A stretch of DNA of 64,000 nucleotides from Mesorhizobium sp. YC-39 (GTDB lineage Bacteria > Pseudomonadota > Alphaproteobacteria > Rhizobiales > Rhizobiaceae): the NCBI RefSeq assembly GCF_025753795.1, contig NZ_JAOWPS010000003.1:310001-374000 (forward strand). Direction: 5' to 3'. This document shows, piece after piece, positions 1 to 8,490 of the stretch; position 1 is the stretch's first letter, and each line of letters opens with the position of its first letter. The notes beneath the pieces are model-generated. The model did not search any database and was not told the origin of the DNA. It was given only the letters and a program-made list of their open reading frames with translations. The position numbers and the translations under genes were made by a program.

Positions 1-608
1 GTGTCACCATCGCGCACGCCGACGCCATTGCGGATATAGCGAGAGACACCATTTTCCTCGAAGCGAGGATGAAGCCGGCCATCGATCACCAATATCGGGC
101 CTGACTGCGTCGCGAATGCCACCTCCGGCCGGGCGGAGGCATAGGCGCCGGTCTCCATGATCGCTGCCTTGCCATCCTTGCGGACCAGAAACACGCCGTT
201 CGGTTTCAGGAAGAAATTGCCTTCGCAATCGGCAAGGTTGAGTGGTGCCTTCTCACGTCCATCTTCGACGAGAAGCCCGACCGGCGACAAATCCTCGTGA
301 TACATGCCGGCATTCATGGCGAGCAGGACCGGCCTGCCCTCGCCCGCCATCGCCTTGTCGAATTTTTCCAGCGAACCGAAGGCCTTGCCGTCCGCGCCAG
401 CGTGGAAGACGCCGATGTCATAGCTGCGAAGGTCGATCTCGCAGACGACATAGGGGACCGCCTCGAAGCTGAAGTCCTTGCATGGCGCAGGCAGTTCGCC
501 GCTAACGATGACTGCTGGAGGCGCTGACGGCCTGAACCACCAGATCAGGGCCAACGCGACAGCGAGAGCGCCAATCAGTATCGCCGCGATATGCCGCCTT
601 TTCATCAT
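1..608 (-). CDS. Phosphodiester glycosidase family (DUF2233/NAGPA-like) exported protein, C-terminus off the window
   Basis: The frame is open from the ATG at 606-608 to the window edge, so about 202 N-terminal residues are visible and the C-terminus is missing. It begins with a positively charged MMKRRH stretch and one hydrophobic helix (about residues 6-22, ending IWWF), which reads as a signal anchor. The following domain contains LLAMNAGMYHEDLSPVGL and, near the cut end, SRYIRNGVGV; both are typical of the DUF2233 fold related to the phosphodiester glycosidase that uncovers mannose-6-phosphate. The bacterial substrate is unknown; a periplasmic sugar phosphodiester is an inference. It is transcribed divergently from the glutaredoxin gene. 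The family call is fairly firm, the reaction is not. Confidence 0.75.
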   Translation of the reverse strand, partial: MMKRRHIAAILIGALAVALALIWWFRPSAPPAVIVSGELPAPCKDFSFEAVPYVVCEIDLRSYDIGVFHAGADGKAFGSLEKFDKAMAGEGRPVLLAMNAGMYHEDLSPVGLLVEDGREKAPLNLADCEGNFFLKPNGVFLVRKDGKAAIMETGAYASARPEVAFATQSGPILVIDGRLHPRFEENGVSRYIRNGVGVRDGD

Positions 609-766
609 TTCCCGGGAAAACAGTGACCGCACCTCTTGGCCCAAGTCAGGCCATCCTTTGCGCCATTTGCAAGGCGATGCGGCAAACGTCTTGTTTCGAG
701 CAACCTATGGGTTTATTTGAAGAGTATGCTTCGAGCCTGCCTCCCACAGGCGTGAAAGGATTTTCT

Positions 767-1102
767 ATGAGCGGAATCAACGACTACATCGACAGCGAAG
801 TTAAGGGCAACGACGTCGTTCTCTTCATGAAGGGCACACCCGGTTTCCCGCAATGCGGATTTTCCGGCCAGGTCGTCCAGATCCTCGACTATATCGGCGC
901 CGACTACAAAGGCGTGAACGTGTTGGACTCGGCGGAACTGCGGCAGGGCATCAAGGAATATTCCAACTGGCCGACGATCCCCCAGCTCTACGTCAAGGGC
1001 GAGTTCGTCGGCGGCTGCGACATCGTACGCGAGATGTTCCAGGCGGGCGAGTTGCAGACATTCCTCGTCGAAAAAGGCGTGAGCGTCAAAGGCGCCGCCT
1101 GA
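767..1102 (+). CDS. grxD: Grx4-family monothiol glutaredoxin
   Basis: This 111-residue protein has the CGFS active-site motif of monothiol glutaredoxins (C30), preceded by KGTP at residues 22-25. Further on are WPTIPQLY and GGCDI, the cis-Pro loop and the glutathione-contacting segment. Proteins of this class hold a glutathione-ligated [2Fe-2S] cluster and pass it to iron-sulfur assembly partners such as BolA in the cytoplasm. The start at 767 is chosen because a good ribosome site (AAAGGA, about 754-760) lies just upstream and the protein then begins as family members do. An upstream in-frame ATG would add 48 unrelated residues. No bolA gene is adjacent here. Confidence 0.95.
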   Translation: MSGINDYIDSEVKGNDVVLFMKGTPGFPQCGFSGQVVQILDYIGADYKGVNVLDSAELRQGIKEYSNWPTIPQLYVKGEFVGGCDIVREMFQAGELQTFLVEKGVSVKGAA

Positions 1103-1113
1103 CCTTTGGTTTG

Positions 1114-1160
1114 TGCATGTCGTTGTCCCAAAACCGCTGCGCACTTTTGGGCGACATGCA
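1114..1160. repeat. Dispersed palindromic intergenic repeat, family A copy 1
   Basis: TGCATGTCG at 1114-1122 pairs with CGACATGCA at 1152-1160. The interior reads CCCAAAACCGCTGCGCACTTTTGGG, in which CCCAAAA also pairs with the final TTTTGGG. Near-identical elements lie at 6397-6441 and 45289-45335 in the opposite orientation. All three lie just past gene ends or between genes. This is a REP/BIME-like element, not a gene. Confidence 0.85.
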
Positions 1161-1276
1161 CTAACGCACCGGGGTAGCCCCACCTCGGCATTTTTAGATC
1201 CTGAACGTCGGGAGCAAGACGAACCTTTGCGCCGACCCCGTCGGCGCATGTTCGTTTTTAAAGATCGGACTTTGCC

Positions 1277-2521
1277 GTGGATCAGCATGCACAAGCGCCG
1301 CAGCAGGCAAGCACCTTGCCTATTCCGCGCTGGGAATTCATCGCGCTGTGCGCGGCGCTGATGGCACTCAACTCGCTGGCCATCGACATCATGCTGCCGG
1401 CGCTGCAGCAGATCGGCGCGTCGCTGGGCGTGGCCAATGAAAACCACCGCCAATATGTGATCACCGCCTATATTCTCGGCTTCGGCGGCGGACAGCTTTT
1501 CTTCGGGCCGATTTCGGATCGTTTCGGGCGGCGTGCGCCACTGGTCGCCGGACTGGTGATCTATGTCGCGGCGGCAGCGGCGGCGGCCATTGCGCCATCC
1601 TTCGCCACGCTTCTGATCTGCAGGGCGGTCCAAGGCATTGGTGCGGCCGCCACACGCGTCATCGCCGTCTCGATCGTGCGCGACACGTTCGACGGGAGGC
1701 GCATGGCCGAGGTGATGTCGCTGATCTTCATGGTGTTCATGGCCATCCCGGTCATCGCCCCCGGCATCGGCCAGTTCATCATGCTGTTCGCGACATGGCA
1801 TGTGATCTTCATCGTCATGGCGGCCGGCGCGCTGATCGTCTCGGCCTGGTCACTGTTGCGCCTGCCCGAGACGTTGCATCCGGAATATCGTAGGCCGCTG
1901 ACGGCCGAATCCATCATCGGCGGCTTCCGCATCGTGCTGACCAACCGCATCGCGCTTTGCTATGCCTTCGCCAGCACCTTCATCTTCGGCGCCATGTTCG
2001 GCTTCATCAACTCGGCGCAGCAGATCTATCTCAACGTGTTCAATGTCGGCGAGATGTTTCCCGTCATCTTCGCAGGCATTGCAGGCGTGCTCGCCTTCTC
2101 CAACTATCTGAATTCCCGCCTCGTCGGCAGCATCGGCATGCGCCGCCTGTCGCAAAGCGCGCTGCTGTTGTTCCTGGCCATCAGCCTTGCCTGGCTGGTG
2201 GTGTCGCTGGAAATGAAGATGCCGCTCTGGCTGTTCATCACCTTCTTTGCCTGCGCGATGCTTCCGTTCGGCGCGCTCGGCGCCAATTTCAACGCGCTCG
2301 CCATGGAGCCACTCGGGCAATTGGCCGGCACGGCGTCGTCCATACTGGGTTTCATGCAGACCTTTCTCGGCGGCATTCTCGGCACGCTGATCGGCCAGGC
2401 CTTCAACGGCACGGTGACGCCGCTGGCCGCCGGTTTCTGCAGCGTTTCGGTGGGCGCGTTGCTGATGATCCTGATCGCCGAGCGTGGCAGGCTGTTCCAG
2501 CCGCACAATCCGCCGGTTTAA
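1277..2521 (+). CDS. Bcr/CflA-type multidrug efflux MFS transporter
   Basis: The 414-residue protein is strongly hydrophobic with about 12 predicted membrane helices. It carries the MFS signature between helices 2 and 3 (GPISDRFGRR, about residue 80) and the drug:proton antiporter pattern LPALQQIG near the first helix. The Bcr/CflA group exports drugs and small metabolites at the inner membrane using the proton gradient. The start is a GTG at 1277; no other in-frame start before the first helix looks better. A charged, glutamine-rich leader of about 17 residues precedes helix 1. No regulator is adjacent, so the substrate cannot be inferred from context. Confidence 0.88.
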   Translation: MDQHAQAPQQASTLPIPRWEFIALCAALMALNSLAIDIMLPALQQIGASLGVANENHRQYVITAYILGFGGGQLFFGPISDRFGRRAPLVAGLVIYVAAAAAAAIAPSFATLLICRAVQGIGAAATRVIAVSIVRDTFDGRRMAEVMSLIFMVFMAIPVIAPGIGQFIMLFATWHVIFIVMAAGALIVSAWSLLRLPETLHPEYRRPLTAESIIGGFRIVLTNRIALCYAFASTFIFGAMFGFINSAQQIYLNVFNVGEMFPVIFAGIAGVLAFSNYLNSRLVGSIGMRRLSQSALLLFLAISLAWLVVSLEMKMPLWLFITFFACAMLPFGALGANFNALAMEPLGQLAGTASSILGFMQTFLGGILGTLIGQAFNGTVTPLAAGFCSVSVGALLMILIAERGRLFQPHNPPV

Positions 2522-2532
2522 TGCCGCGCGCT

Positions 2533-2940
2533 TTAGGACTTGCCTTCAGCGGCTGCAGTGAAACGAGGAAACAGCGCACGCCCCGCGATTGCTCCACCCA
2601 TGCTATCCGAAAGGGGCAGCGGCAGAGCCTTGTCGAGAGCCTTGAGGACGGAAGCCACGAAGAGCCGGTTCAACTGGGCATCGTTGCCCAGATGGGAATA
2701 GGTGGCGCGAGGCTTGCCAATAAGCGTGCCGTTTCGACGAAGTGAGAACTGCAGCGTCAGGGTCATGCCTGCGCTTCCCTGCGGCGGCTCCCAACAAGCA
2801 AAGATCGCGGAGAACATCTCGTCAATGGTGTCGATGGGCTCGGGACTGCGACACGCGCGCACTTGTGCCCCTGCCTGGGTAGCGCCGGCAACCACAGCGA
2901 GGGCAAGGGCTGCTGCGCCAATTGTGGACCGCGTCTTCAT
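2533..2940 (-). CDS. Small exported protein with TonB-C-terminal-like domain
   Basis: This 135-residue protein starts at the ATG at 2938-2940, where a clear signal peptide begins (MKTR then a hydrophobic run to GAQ, about residue 26). The mature part contains LTLQFSLRRNGTLIGKPRATYS, split by a Gly-rich turn, which resembles the beta-hairpin of TonB C-terminal domains. A pair of cysteines (ACRSP and FACWEPP) could form a disulfide in the periplasm. It is convergent with the upstream MFS gene and leaves only 11 bases between stops. A role as an envelope adaptor is an inference; the family is not certain. Confidence 0.65.
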   Translation of the reverse strand: MKTRSTIGAAALALAVVAGATQAGAQVRACRSPEPIDTIDEMFSAIFACWEPPQGSAGMTLTLQFSLRRNGTLIGKPRATYSHLGNDAQLNRLFVASVLKALDKALPLPLSDSMGGAIAGRALFPRFTAAAEGKS

Positions 2941-3019
2941 TCGCGTCTCCCCATCTGGACGAGCTTGCGTCAATCTTACAGCCGTACACCCGCCGTTAAA
3001 CTCTGGCTGGGAATCGAGC

Positions 3020-3847
3020 CTATTCCGCCCAGAGTTCGCGCCGCAGCTCGTGCCAGCTTTCCCTGTCCGGCGCGACAATGATGCCGCCGCCGAGATGCGA
3101 AGGCAGATAGGCGCTGCCGTCGAAACGCGCCGTATAGCCGCCGGCCTCGGCGTGGATCAGCACGCCGGGCAAATGATCCCACGGCATCAGCTTGTTGTAG
3201 ACGACGAAATGGCCGTGGCCGCTCGCCAGCAAACGGTATTCGTGGGCGGCGCAACGATAGTTGAATTGAGACAGCGTCTTGGTCTGATTGCGCGCCAGCC
3301 GCGACCGTTCCGGTTCCGGCAGATATTGCCAGGACACGGCGCCGGTCATCTGCGACATGGCCGCAGGCTTGGCGACATGCACCTTCTCTAGGTTGCCATG
3401 CGCGTGACGGATGTGGCTGCCGGCGCCTTTGGCGCCGATCAGCCAGTCCTTGCCAACAGGATCGTAGATGATGCCGGCGACGGTCTCGCCCTTGACCACG
3501 ACGCCGAGCATGACACCGAACAGCGGCACGCCAGAGGCGAAGTTGAAGGTGCCGTCGACCGGATCGATGACGAAGGCGAGATCGGCATCGCCCAAGCCCT
3601 GAAGCAGCGCCGGATTGTCGGAGCAGGCCTCCTCGCCGACGATCATCGCCTGGGGGTAACGTTCACGCAGCTTGACAGTGATCAGCCGCTCGGCGTTGAC
3701 GTCGGCCTCCGTCACCAGATCGGCGGCCGAAGTCTTCTGGCGGATGTCGCCCTCGTTCAGCCGGCGAAAGCGCGGCATGATCTCGGCCTTGGCGACGTCG
3801 GACAGAAGCTCTGCCAGCCAATCGATTGCGGTATCGTCAAATGTCAT
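3020..3847 (-). CDS. Inositol monophosphatase family protein
   Basis: The 275-residue protein has the metal-binding motifs of the IMPase superfamily: GEE at residues 71-73, DPVDGT at 95-100, and PWDHLPGVLIHAEAGG near the C-terminal third. These bind Mg2+ and catalyse removal of phosphate from inositol phosphate, histidinol phosphate or related compounds. The central motif reads DGTFNF rather than the more usual DGTTNF, a small departure. The start ATG (3845-3847) overlaps the end of ttcA by 11 bases, so the two are likely co-transcribed and translationally coupled. The exact substrate cannot be told from sequence. Confidence 0.88.
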   Translation of the reverse strand: MTFDDTAIDWLAELLSDVAKAEIMPRFRRLNEGDIRQKTSAADLVTEADVNAERLITVKLRERYPQAMIVGEEACSDNPALLQGLGDADLAFVIDPVDGTFNFASGVPLFGVMLGVVVKGETVAGIIYDPVGKDWLIGAKGAGSHIRHAHGNLEKVHVAKPAAMSQMTGAVSWQYLPEPERSRLARNQTKTLSQFNYRCAAHEYRLLASGHGHFVVYNKLMPWDHLPGVLIHAEAGGYTARFDGSAYLPSHLGGGIIVAPDRESWHELRRELWAE

Positions 3848-4730
3848 CGGGAATGTCTTGCCTTGCGGTGAGGGTGTCGTTGAGGGCAGTAAAATCGAAG
3901 AGTTTGCGGTCGAGCAAATGCGAGGGCCGCACATTGGCCATGGCGCGGATCATCGTGTCCTTGCGGCCCGGCATGCGCTTTTCCAGATCGTCCAGCATCG
4001 CCTTCATGGCGTTGCGCTGCAGGCCTTCCTGGCTGCCGCAGAGGTCGCAGGGAATGATCGGGAATTGCATGGCGGCGGCGAATTTTTCGAGATCGGCCTC
4101 GGCGCAGTAGGCGAGCGGCCTGAGCACCATGACGTCGCCTTCGTCATTGAGCAGCTTCGCCGGCATGGCGGCGAGCCGGCCGCCATGGAACAGGTTCATG
4201 AAGAAGGTTTCGAGGATATCCTCGCGGTGGTGGCCGAGCACCAGGGCCGAACAGCCCTCCTCCCGCGCGATGCGGTAGAGATGGCCGCGCCTCAGCCGCG
4301 AGCAGAGCGAACAATAAGTGCTGCCTTCGGGGAGCTTGTCGGTGACCACCGAATAGGTGTCCTGATATTCGATACGGTGCGGGATGCCGTGGTTACCGAG
4401 GTAGTCGGGCAGGATGTGTTTGGGGAAGTTCGGCTGGCCCTGGTCGAGATTGCAGGCCAGGAGTTCAACCGGCAGCAGGCCGCGCCATTTGAGGTCGAGC
4501 AGCAAGGCGAGCAGGCCGTAGGAATCCTTGCCGCCCGACAAGGCGACCAGCCAGCGATCACCGGGCCTCACCATCGAAAACTCGTCGATCGCCTGACGGG
4601 TGAGCCGCAACAGCCGCTTGCGCAGCTTGTTGAATTCGACGGAAGACGGCACATCGGCAAACAGCGGATGAAAGCCGCCTTCGGCATCGGCAACCGGTTC
4701 GAGTGTTTCGGCGTCTGGCAGCATGTTCAT
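3837..4730 (-). CDS. ttcA: tRNA 2-thiocytidine(32) synthetase TtcA
   Basis: This 297-residue cytoplasmic enzyme thiolates cytidine 32 of tRNA using ATP and a [4Fe-4S] cluster. The PP-loop SGGKDS (residues 65-70) binds ATP. Two CxxC pairs supply cluster ligands: C140/C143 in TYCSLC and C228/C231 in PCDLCG. Length and motif order match the family. It heads a two-gene unit with the overlapping phosphatase. Its dependence on iron-sulfur clusters links it to the SUF operon further along, and trmJ in the same window modifies the same tRNA position. Confidence 0.95.
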   Translation of the reverse strand: MNMLPDAETLEPVADAEGGFHPLFADVPSSVEFNKLRKRLLRLTRQAIDEFSMVRPGDRWLVALSGGKDSYGLLALLLDLKWRGLLPVELLACNLDQGQPNFPKHILPDYLGNHGIPHRIEYQDTYSVVTDKLPEGSTYCSLCSRLRRGHLYRIAREEGCSALVLGHHREDILETFFMNLFHGGRLAAMPAKLLNDEGDVMVLRPLAYCAEADLEKFAAAMQFPIIPCDLCGSQEGLQRNAMKAMLDDLEKRMPGRKDTMIRAMANVRPSHLLDRKLFDFTALNDTLTARQDIPDDI

Positions 4731-4779
4731 GGCGCGTCGGCCCCAGGATCTTTGTTGGGCTTGGGATTAGCGGACATGA

Positions 4780-4814
4780 CGGGCAAAGAAAAGGCCGCCT
4801 CGACGGGCGGCCTT
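4780..4814 (-). terminator. Rho-independent terminator of rpsD
   Basis: AAGGCCGCC at 4791-4799 pairs perfectly with GGCGGCCTT at 4806-4814 around a six-base loop. Read on the minus strand, the stem runs straight into TTTTCTTTG, a good U-tract, 26 bases after the rpsD stop codon. Confidence 0.85.
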
Positions 4815-4839
4815 CGGTGGTGTGGCTGAATGTGTCCGA

Positions 4840-5457
4840 TCAGCGCGAATAGAATTCGACGACCAGGTTCGGTTCCATCTGCACGGCGAAGGGAACGTCG
4901 GCCAGGCCAGGGATACGCGTGAAGCTCGCGGTCATCTTGTTGTGGTCGGCCTCGATGTAATCGGGCACGTCGCGCTCGGCGAGCCCAACCGATTCGAGCA
5001 CGATCACCAGCTGCTTCGACTTCTCGCGCACTTCAATGACGTCGCCCGGCTTGCAACGGTAGGAGCCGATGTTGACGCGCTTGCCGTTGACGTTGACGTG
5101 GCCGTGGTTGACGAACTGACGGGCGGCAAAGATCGTCGGCACGAACTTGGCGCGGTAGACGACCGCGTCGAGACGCGATTCGAGCAGGCCGATCAGGTTC
5201 TCCGAGGTGTCGCCCTTGCGGCGATCGGCCTCTTCATAGACCTTGCGGAACTGCTTTTCCGAAACGTCGCCATAGTGGCCCTTCAGCTTCTGCTTGGCGC
5301 GCAGCTGCAGGCCGAAATCGGAAAGCTTGCCCTTGCGGCGCTGGCCATGCTGGCCGGGGCCGTATTCACGCTTGTTGACCGGGGACTTCGGGCGGCCCCA
5401 GATGTTTTCGCCGAGACGGCGGTCGATCTTGTACTTCGCGGATTCGCGCTTGCTCAT
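4840..5457 (-). CDS. rpsD: 30S ribosomal protein S4
   Basis: The 205-residue product is ribosomal protein S4: it opens MSKRESAKYKIDRRLGEN, continues with SPVNKREYGPGQHG and carries the S4 RNA-binding domain (LESRLDAVVYRAKFVPTI ... VNVNGKRVNIGSYR, roughly residues 93-150). S4 is a primary 16S rRNA binder that nucleates the 30S body, and in many bacteria it represses its own mRNA. Here it is a single-gene transcription unit, as is usual in alphaproteobacteria, ending in a strong terminator. The start codon and length match the family. Confidence 0.98.
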   Translation of the reverse strand: MSKRESAKYKIDRRLGENIWGRPKSPVNKREYGPGQHGQRRKGKLSDFGLQLRAKQKLKGHYGDVSEKQFRKVYEEADRRKGDTSENLIGLLESRLDAVVYRAKFVPTIFAARQFVNHGHVNVNGKRVNIGSYRCKPGDVIEVREKSKQLVIVLESVGLAERDVPDYIEADHNKMTASFTRIPGLADVPFAVQMEPNLVVEFYSR

Positions 5458-5823
5458 CGCATTCCCTTTTCAAAACAATACACCCGAACCTCATGGTCCG
5501 GGTGAAGGAAACGCGCCCTCCTCTGGCCTCCGTTTTCGAGACCTGACAGGGTTTCCCACGCAACGCGACGGAAAACCCACGGGACACGTCATTTCAAACA
5601 AGACTTTGGGTACGTATAGAACGGCTTCCCGAGTGTCTTGAGCACATAAAGAAACCACCGGGCATTGCGGCCCGGTGTTGGCGCGCTGATTAAACGGAGA
5701 TTTAACCGGTGTCAAGCTTGTGACTGGCGCGGCCCAGGCCAAGCCTATAACGCTTCCGGTGTTAGATGCGGTGCTGGTGATCAAGCCAACGGCATCAGGA
5801 CGCCAGAGGAGCCGGAAATTCAC
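5458..5823. other. 366-base intergenic region with a hairpin upstream of rpsD
   Basis: I see no gene here. The region must hold the promoters for rpsD (minus) and the small exported protein (plus). CACCGGGC at 5656-5663 pairs with GCCCGGTG at 5670-5677 around ATTGCG. On the minus strand this hairpin lies about 200 bases before the rpsD start, so it may be part of a long leader. No tRNA or known riboswitch is recognisable. Confidence 0.4.
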
Positions 5824-6030
5824 ATGAAGAAGTTCTTCCTTACATTGGTGGGTGCAGCGGTAATGGCAGGGTCGATGGCAATCGCGCCCGAGCCGGCACA
5901 GGCCAGGCATTGGCACGGGCATTACCACAATCAGGTGTGCCGCACCGTGGTCAAAAAGAAGGTTGTATGGCGGCATGGCCATCGCAAGGTCATCCGCTAC
6001 AAGGTACGGCGCTGTCATTCCCGCTGGTAA
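5824..6030 (+). CDS. Small exported His-rich basic protein
   Basis: The 68-residue product starts with a clean signal peptide (MKKFFLTLVG, hydrophobic to about residue 22, likely cleaved after AQA at 27). The mature peptide is only about 41 residues, very basic, with seven histidines (H29, H31, H33, H35, H51, H53, H65) and two cysteines (C39, C64) that could form a disulfide. The HWHGHYH cluster suggests metal binding, but that is inference. A long hairpin terminator follows the gene. I do not recognise a named family; small secreted proteins of this type are common in Hyphomicrobiales. Confidence 0.7.
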   Translation: MKKFFLTLVGAAVMAGSMAIAPEPAQARHWHGHYHNQVCRTVVKKKVVWRHGHRKVIRYKVRRCHSRW

Positions 6031-6070
6031 TTCTGGCTTCGGTCTAGGAACTCCCCAACATATCAATGTC

Positions 6071-6098
6071 AAAGCCCGCGGTTTCGACCGCGGGCTTT
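6071..6098. terminator. Bidirectional hairpin terminator with UUCG-type loop
   Basis: A perfect 12-bp stem (6071-6082 with 6087-6098) encloses the tetraloop TTCG, which makes very stable RNA hairpins on the plus strand. It sits between the convergent small exported protein and the DUF3008 gene, and the stem itself ends in CTTT in both directions. Confidence 0.75.
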
Positions 6099-6151
6099 CG
6101 GCTTTGTCGGTTAATCCGTCGATGGACGGGCAAACCCGATCGGCGTTGACA

Positions 6152-6337
6152 TCAGCCTTTTTTCTTCTCCGGCAGTCCCTTGCGCTTGGTCTCGGCGAAT
6201 TCCTCGAGCTGCTTTTCGCTCATGGACTCATACATTCCCTTCGAGGCGCCCCGGAGTTCGCTCTTCTTCGTCTCGCCACGCTTGGCGGACAGGGCTGCGC
6301 CGGCGGCCTTTTGCTGGGCTTTCGAGGTGGCTGGCAT
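6152..6337 (-). CDS. DUF3008 family small protein
   Basis: This 61-residue, highly charged protein opens MPATSKAQQKAAGAALSAKR and ends ETKRKGLPEKKKG. The KAQQKAAGAAL..KRGE..KSELRGAS pattern matches the DUF3008 family of small alphaproteobacterial proteins whose function is unknown. It is predicted soluble with no membrane segment or signal. The start ATG (6335-6337) has a strong ribosome site just upstream on the minus strand (GGGAGAAACG). The gene is a single unit between a terminator and a family A repeat. Confidence 0.8.
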   Translation of the reverse strand: MPATSKAQQKAAGAALSAKRGETKKSELRGASKGMYESMSEKQLEEFAETKRKGLPEKKKG

Positions 6338-6396
6338 GATCGTTTCTCCCGTTTGCGATTGAGGGAAAAACGCACCGGTCCGGGTGATGTTCCCAA

Positions 6397-6441
6397 TGCA
6401 TGTCGCCAAAAAGTGCGCAGCGGTTTTGGGACACGACATGC
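6397..6441. repeat. Dispersed palindromic intergenic repeat, family A copy 2
   Basis: TGCATGTCG (6397-6405) pairs with CGACATGCA (6433-6441), and the interior is AAAAGTGCGCAGCGGTTTT, the reverse complement of the core in copy 1 at 1114-1160. It lies between the DUF3008 start and the end of murI. Confidence 0.85.
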
Positions 6442-6471
6442 ATAACCGGGGGACCTGCATAAGACAGGATA

Positions 6472-7290
6472 TCAGGAAATCGCCAGCCCAAATCCCTGCA
6501 TCAGGCGGCGCGTCGGAAAATCGGCCCGTTTCGAGGTGAAGACGGCAAGGTCGGCGCCTTCCGGCAGCATTTCGGCATGACTGCTGGCCTCGGTATCGTC
6601 GAGAAGAGAGAGTGCGCGCCGCGCGATCGCCTCGGCGGGATCGAGCCAGTCGACCGGCCAAGGTGCCGTCTTGCGCATGCGGTTGGCCAGAAAAGGATAG
6701 TGCGTGCATGCCAGCACGACGATGTCGGTCCTGAGTTCGTCATGTTCGACGAAGCACGGCGCGATCTCGGCGCGCACGGCCTCTTCATCGACGAAGCCCT
6801 CGCGCATGTAGATCTCGGCCAGCCCGGCCAGATTGTCGCTGCCGACCAGGCGGACATGGCATTTCTGCGCCCATTTGCTGATCAGGTCGCGCGTGTACTG
6901 GCGCTTGACCGTGCCGGGCGTCGCCAACACCGAAACCAGTCCCGAGCGCGTGCGTTCGGCCGCCGGCTTGATCGCCGGCACCGTGCCGACAAAAGGATGG
7001 TCGGGAAATCTCTCGCGCAGCGCATCGATGACCAGCGTCGAGGCGGTGTTGCAGGCGATGACCGAAATGGCCGGCGAAAACCGGTCGAGCAGTTTGGCGA
7101 ACAGCTCCAGTATGTGCACCCTCAGCGCCGGTTCCTCCCAGGCGCCGAAGGGAAAAGCCGCATCGTCGGCGACATAGACGAAACGGCGATCAGGCATCAG
7201 CACGCGCGCCTCGCGCAGCACCGTCAGGCCGCCGATACCGGAATCGAACATCAGGATCGGGCGGGCGTTTGAAGGATCGGTCATTGTCAT
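6472..7290 (-). CDS. murI: Glutamate racemase
   Basis: This cytoplasmic enzyme of 272 residues interconverts L- and D-glutamate, supplying D-Glu for peptidoglycan. Both catalytic cysteines are present in their usual contexts: C80 in ACNTAST and C195 in LACTHYPF. The N-terminal FDSGIGGLTVL (residues 15-25) is the substrate-binding signature of the Asp/Glu racemase family. Either the ATG at 7290 or the one six bases inside (7284) could start it; no strong ribosome site decides. Length fits the family. Confidence 0.95.
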   Translation of the reverse strand: MTMTDPSNARPILMFDSGIGGLTVLREARVLMPDRRFVYVADDAAFPFGAWEEPALRVHILELFAKLLDRFSPAISVIACNTASTLVIDALRERFPDHPFVGTVPAIKPAAERTRSGLVSVLATPGTVKRQYTRDLISKWAQKCHVRLVGSDNLAGLAEIYMREGFVDEEAVRAEIAPCFVEHDELRTDIVVLACTHYPFLANRMRKTAPWPVDWLDPAEAIARRALSLLDDTEASSHAEMLPEGADLAVFTSKRADFPTRRLMQGFGLAIS

Positions 7291-7458
7291 CGCTTACGAG
7301 AGAAGGCTGGTGGCCACGAGAGGAGGCTGGCGAATGCTTTGGCCATTGATGCTTATCCGTGGCGCTTCTATCCGGAGCCATCATGGTCTTGAAGCGACAA
7401 GATGGTCACCCATCCGAAATAACATTCGGTTACCGTGACCAGGCTCGACGATTTGTTG

Positions 7459-8307
7459 CTAGTCTCCGTCTTTCGGCTTGCTGGCGCGTGCAGCGGCGGC
7501 GGGAAGCCGTCTTGGGTCATCGCCCGGCGAGCCGTCGCCGCGCGGCATGGCCGGCGAAAACCTGTCGAGCGATGAGATGATGCCGCGCAGCACCTTGAGC
7601 TCCGGCTCGGCGAAGCCGGCGCGTGTCAGCACCGCGCGCAGATTATCGACCATCTTCGGCTTCTTCGGCGCCGGGCGGAAATAGCCACGTGCCTCGAGCG
7701 CGCCCTCCAGATAGGCGAACAGGCCGTGCAACTGCTCCTTCGTCGCCGGCAGCATTTCAGGGCTGGTGAAATTGGTCTTGGTCTCGTCTTCCAGGCCGGA
7801 CTTCATCCATTCATAGGACATCAGCAGGGCCGCCTGGGCGATGTTGAGCGAGGAGAAGGCCGGATCGACCGGAAAGGTGACGATCTCGTCGGCCAGGCCC
7901 ACCTCGTCATTATAGAGACCGAAGCGCTCTCGACCGAACAGGATGCCGGTGCGCTGGCCGGCCATATGACGTGCCCGCAGCGCCCTGCCCGCCTCGACCG
8001 GACCGCGCACCGGCTTGAAATTATCGCGCGCGCGCGCCGTGGTGGCCAAGACGAAGTTCAGATCCGCGACCGCCGCGGCCAGATCGCTAAACACCGTGAC
8101 CGCGTCGATGACATGGTCGGCGCGGCTTGCGGCAGCGCGCGCCTTTTCACTCGGCCAGCCATCGCGCGGATTGACGAGCCGCAATTCGGCAAGGCCAAAA
8201 TTCGCCATGGCGCGCGCGACCATGCCGATATTCTCGCCAAGCTGCGGTTCGACCAGGATGATCGCCGGGCCTGCGGCGGTTTTGGCTGGGTCTTCTGTGG
8301 CTGGCAT
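7459..8307 (-). CDS. trmJ: tRNA (cytidine/uridine-32-2'-O-)-methyltransferase TrmJ, SPOUT family
   Basis: The protein (282 residues from the ATG at 8307) has the three SPOUT/TrmH motifs: ILVEPQLGENIGMVARAM near the N-terminus, GILFGRERFGL around residue 120, and the knot motif FPVDPAFSSLNIAQAALLM, which binds S-adenosylmethionine. TrmJ methylates the 2'-hydroxyl of residue 32 in tRNAs. A C-terminal extension ends in a charged, disordered tail. A TTG at 8316 could add three residues, but ATG is preferred. The assignment as TrmJ rather than another TrmH member rests on overall resemblance. Confidence 0.85.
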   Translation of the reverse strand: MPATEDPAKTAAGPAIILVEPQLGENIGMVARAMANFGLAELRLVNPRDGWPSEKARAAASRADHVIDAVTVFSDLAAAVADLNFVLATTARARDNFKPVRGPVEAGRALRARHMAGQRTGILFGRERFGLYNDEVGLADEIVTFPVDPAFSSLNIAQAALLMSYEWMKSGLEDETKTNFTSPEMLPATKEQLHGLFAYLEGALEARGYFRPAPKKPKMVDNLRAVLTRAGFAEPELKVLRGIISSLDRFSPAMPRGDGSPGDDPRRLPAAAARASKPKDGD

Positions 8308-8490
8308 GGCGGTCAATGAACGGATGTTTGCAGCATTTCAGTGTCCCTGCCACATCCGGCCGGGAAAATGAAGCATTCACATAGGAGCGACACCGGGCCT
8401 CTTATTCCTGAAGAATTGCCGTTTCCTAACGGCATTGCGTGACAAGCCAAGTAGTGGGATTTTGAGATCTCCTCACGAGCGAAGTTGCCC

